A DNA stretch of 64,000 nt from an uncultured Colwellia sp. (GTDB lineage Bacteria > Pseudomonadota > Gammaproteobacteria > Enterobacterales > Alteromonadaceae). The stretch spans positions 62,001 to 126,000 of the forward strand of contig CAJXWZ010000010.1 in NCBI GenBank assembly GCA_913062815.1. Direction: 5' to 3'. Both the position numbers and the translations under genes were made by a program. Positions 61,469 through 64,000 of this stretch are shown piece after piece; positions within the stretch are counted from its first letter, which is position 1, and each line of letters starts with the position of its first letter. The notes beneath the pieces are model-generated. The model was not told the origin of the DNA and ran no database searches. It was given only the letters and a program-made list of their open reading frames with translations.

Positions 61469-63469
61469 TTAGGGATATGTTGTTTGCCACCATTTTTCGA
61501 AATCGTGAATCTCCATTGGTTTAGCAAAAAAATAGCCTTGAACAAAATCACACTGTATTTTTTTTAGTTTGTTTAAGGTTTCCTCATTTTCTACACCTTC
61601 GGCCACGACCTTCATTCCTAGCATATGAGCCATATAAACGGTTGAACTTACTATGGCCGCGTCACTTTCGTTACTTGCCATATGATGAATAAAACTTCGA
61701 TCAATTTTAAGTATTGAAATAGGTATATTTCTTAACTGTACCAGTGAAGAATAGCCTGTACCAAAATCATCTATAGCGATTTTTATTCCTAGAGTGTCTA
61801 AAGCTTCAAGAATTTTTTTGGCTGATAATGGGTCAGCAAACATACTACTTTCAGTTATCTCCAACTCCAATAAATTAGCGGGTAATTTGTACTCCTCAAG
61901 TAAAGATAAAATTGATTGATATAGACCTTCTTCAACAAGGTTTTTCGGTGATAGATTAATAGCAACAGGAATTTCTCTGCCAATTCCATACCAGATGGCT
62001 GCTTGTTTGATGCCGGAACGTAATACCCATTGAGTGAGTTGTGATATCAAACCACTACGTTCGGCAGAAGCGATAAAGTCATTAGGAGGAATGACTCCTT
62101 TTTCTGGATGTAGCCAACGTACTAGCAACTCAACACCAATTAATTGATTGGTTTCCATGCATATTTTTGGCTGAAAAGTCGGGAATAATTGTTCATTTTC
62201 AATAGCAAATTTGAGCTCTGAGATGAGTGTAAGTTGCTGTAGTGCATCTTTATCAAATTGAGGTTGATATATCTGACTATTGAAACCAGCTCGTTTGGCA
62301 ACATACATAGCGACATCTGCTTTTTGCAGCAATTCTTCATAGTTTGTTCCATGTTCAGGAAAGAATGCTAAGCCAATGCTAGCACCTAATACAACTGAGT
62401 GACCTTCACACTCAAAAGGACGACTAAGTGCTTCAGTCATTCTTTCTACCACATTTTTTGCTGATTCAATGTCGGTCTCAGGAAGAAATATTGCAAATTC
62501 ATCACCACCTAAGCGGGCAACGGTGTCTGACGGACGTAGTGAATTGGCTATTGTAGTGGAGGTCCTCTTTAAAACACTGTCTCCAACTAAGTGCCCAAAG
62601 GAGTCATTGATTTCTTTAAATCGATTGAGATCTAAAACGACTAGAGCACAAGGATGTTCTTTTTGACTTAGAGATGTAACAGTTTGATTGACTCTATCTT
62701 GTAGTAAAACTCGGTTAGGTAAGTCAGTTAAACTATCATGTAAGGCTAAATGTTCCATTGAGTCTGTTTGTGTTACTAATTCAACCCTCATAAATTCGAC
62801 GGTGTGGGCTAATTGTTCGATTTCAACAACATTGGTTTTTACATAAACCTTGGTTTGATATTGGCCGTGGGCGATTGTTCGTGTCAGTTTTTGTAAAGCT
62901 TGAATAGGTCTAGTCATTCTTTGACCAAAATAGCTGGTTAACATAAAAGCTAATAAAGCATAAATCATAGAAAACAAAAAACACCTTTGATATGCCAAGT
63001 CTATTTGTTCTTGGGTATCAGTTTCATCGTAACCAATTTGAACCCTACCTAGGAATTGGTTATTAGCATCGAATAAAGGCGCTTCAATATGGTAGCGATT
63101 GTTGTCCCCATGGCCAAAAGCAAAGTCTTCAGAAAACCTTTCATTAATTAGGGGGGTGTTTATATCACCGACTTCTTCAATGACTTTATTGTTATTATCT
63201 AATACTCGTAAAAATACAGTACGCCCAGTTAAAACGGCTTCTTCAATTGCTCGTTTATTAATGTTGTTGGTTAATTCTGAACTACCACTCATACTTGCTG
63301 CAATGTTATAGGCGTCAGCGCGTACATAATCAATGAACTGAGATTTATAACCTTCTTCAACCACAGCGCCCAAGCCAAAATAGAGAATGTTTAAAAAAAC
63401 CACATGCATGATAATAACTAGGATCATCATTCTGACGGTTAAATTAGAAAAAAAACGTTTTACTTTCAT
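61469..63469 (-). CDS. GGDEF-EAL dual-domain c-di-GMP protein with periplasmic sensor
   Basis: The start at 63469 gives 666 residues and overlaps the upstream gene stop as ATGA; a TTG at 63484 would add five residues. The protein has a TM helix (about 15-36), a periplasmic sensor (about 40-160), a second TM helix (about 163-182) and a HAMP domain. A GGDEF domain (about 240-405) has an intact GGDEF at 321-325. An EAL domain (about 420-660) has motifs ELLVRW (E447), NLSPKNL, LEITESS, DDFGTGYSSL and EGVENEE. The core EAL reads ELL, a conservative change. Both synthesis and hydrolysis of c-di-GMP are possible. It is co-translated with a PstS-like periplasmic protein, a likely sensor partner. Confidence 0.9.
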   Translation of the reverse strand: MKVKRFFSNLTVRMMILVIIMHVVFLNILYFGLGAVVEEGYKSQFIDYVRADAYNIAASMSGSSELTNNINKRAIEEAVLTGRTVFLRVLDNNNKVIEEVGDINTPLINERFSEDFAFGHGDNNRYHIEAPLFDANNQFLGRVQIGYDETDTQEQIDLAYQRCFLFSMIYALLAFMLTSYFGQRMTRPIQALQKLTRTIAHGQYQTKVYVKTNVVEIEQLAHTVEFMRVELVTQTDSMEHLALHDSLTDLPNRVLLQDRVNQTVTSLSQKEHPCALVVLDLNRFKEINDSFGHLVGDSVLKRTSTTIANSLRPSDTVARLGGDEFAIFLPETDIESAKNVVERMTEALSRPFECEGHSVVLGASIGLAFFPEHGTNYEELLQKADVAMYVAKRAGFNSQIYQPQFDKDALQQLTLISELKFAIENEQLFPTFQPKICMETNQLIGVELLVRWLHPEKGVIPPNDFIASAERSGLISQLTQWVLRSGIKQAAIWYGIGREIPVAINLSPKNLVEEGLYQSILSLLEEYKLPANLLELEITESSMFADPLSAKKILEALDTLGIKIAIDDFGTGYSSLVQLRNIPISILKIDRSFIHHMASNESDAAIVSSTVYMAHMLGMKVVAEGVENEETLNKLKKIQCDFVQGYFFAKPMEIHDFEKWWQTTYP

Positions 63470-63954
63470 TTTTCTTCTTCCCAAACCACTTGTACAACTT
63501 TCAAATTATGATTTCTCTCAACATCTTTAAGCCACATTACTGAAAGATTAGCTTTATTACTAAGTAGTTTATGAGTAAGGGCTGGTAATGTGTCTATTGA
63601 TGATACTAAAGCCGTACCGGTGCGAAAAGTTTTAGACATTAAGCGCCGCTCGTAGTTTCTTGCCGACAAATGGATTACTTTCTGCAAAAATATTTGGTAA
63701 CTTTCTTCATCACTCTTATTTCTAATCGCAATGAGTGAGATGTTGTTTCTTTTTATTGGATAACCAAGGAATATTTTTCGTACTTCAAATGATGATAATG
63801 GCTCATAATTAGCGGTAGCTGAACTAACTAAAACCAGCTCTTTCCCGAAGGTAGGCAACGAGAAGGATAAACTCAATAATAATGTCATTATCAGTTTTGT
63901 TGGTAAACGTAACGTCAATGCTATCACCAAACAGCACTCCAATTTAACCACCAT
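63466..63954 (-). CDS. PstS-like periplasmic binding-domain protein
   Basis: The 162-residue protein has a signal peptide around residues 15-37 (LLLSLSFSLPTFG). A short phosphate-binding-protein-like domain follows (ELVLVSSATANYEPLSSFEVRKIFLGYP, RTGTALVSSIDTLPALTHKLL, NLSVMWLKDVERNHNLKVVQVVWEE). Its length is about half that of a full PstS, typical of the short PBP-like proteins paired with diguanylate cyclases. The start is not certain, because a shorter form beginning at residue 23 is possible. Its stop overlaps the GGDEF-EAL start (ATGA), so the two are translated together. It probably binds a small anion or helps the sensor domain. Confidence 0.7.
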   Translation of the reverse strand: MVVKLECCLVIALTLRLPTKLIMTLLLSLSFSLPTFGKELVLVSSATANYEPLSSFEVRKIFLGYPIKRNNISLIAIRNKSDEESYQIFLQKVIHLSARNYERRLMSKTFRTGTALVSSIDTLPALTHKLLSNKANLSVMWLKDVERNHNLKVVQVVWEEEK

Positions 63955-64000
63955 TGCTCGGTATCACCATCGGTAAAATCTTGTTTCGAATATTCCAATT

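Noticed and set aside
1..64000. Prophage, integron, CRISPR array, insertion sequence or defence island
   Set aside because: No integrase, transposase, Cas, phage structural or regularly spaced repeat signature was found on either strand.
1..64000. tRNA or rRNA genes
   Set aside because: The intergenic regions over 200 bp were read for cloverleaf-type sequences and conserved rRNA segments, and none was recognised; a covariance-model search would be decisive.

Overview
The window looks like chromosomal DNA of a marine gammaproteobacterium of the order Alteromonadales, most likely Colwelliaceae (Colwellia or Thalassotalea type). This is inferred from the low GC content (estimated by eye at just under 40 %), the many exported and TonB-linked functions, and the gene repertoire. 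No rRNA, tRNA, CRISPR array, insertion sequence or prophage was recognised. About 50 protein genes are supported. Most intergenic features are inverted repeats that act as terminators or operators.

Layout. 1-4.5 kb: the tail of a PhnA/YjdM-like gene, then small cupin, monooxygenase-like, DUF1330, membrane, lipoprotein and beta-barrel genes. 4.6-10.2 kb: a redox/detoxification block with a cupin-redoxin-flavodoxin operon, a LysR regulator, and a divergent AhpD-like, flavo-iron-sulfur fusion and DUF1348 series. 10.3-13.1 kb: a DUF6445-type oxygenase, a secreted metallo-beta-lactamase-fold protein and a small orphan. 13.2-31.7 kb: a large catabolic locus (next paragraph). 32-35.7 kb: a periplasmic binding protein, a GH13 amylase and a LysR regulator. 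35.8-41.9 kb: an M20 peptidase, a long FabG-like reductase, and an ornithine cyclodeaminase/aminotransferase pair facing an Lrp/AsnC regulator. 42.4-44.7 kb: three unrecognised envelope genes. 44.9-49 kb: a 1349-residue hybrid two-component system with AraC output. 49.3-58.6 kb: two convergent RND efflux systems, one with a TetR regulator. 58.9-64 kb: an M28 peptidase and a GGDEF-EAL protein coupled to a PstS-like periplasmic protein.

The 13.2-31.7 kb locus is the most interesting part. It encodes a TonB-dependent receptor, a CE2-like esterase, a sodium:solute symporter, a COG3618-type amidohydrolase/lactonase, an HpcH/HpaI aldolase, an alpha/beta hydrolase, an SDR, a bicupin, a histidinol-dehydrogenase-like enzyme of the HpsN type, a LacI regulator, and five proteins built from NTF2/SnoaL-like folds. 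Three of those five are full paralogues of one another. A palindrome, TGACTTCGAAGTCA, or close variants of it, lies in the divergent promoter regions at about 15.0, 21.2 and 23.4 kb and twice upstream of the TonB receptor (31.77 and 31.93 kb). It has the central CG and symmetry expected of a LacI-family operator. I propose that the LacI protein at 16.4 kb controls the whole locus as one regulon for uptake and breakdown of an unidentified, probably esterified, substrate. The NTF2-like proteins are the likely new enzymes.
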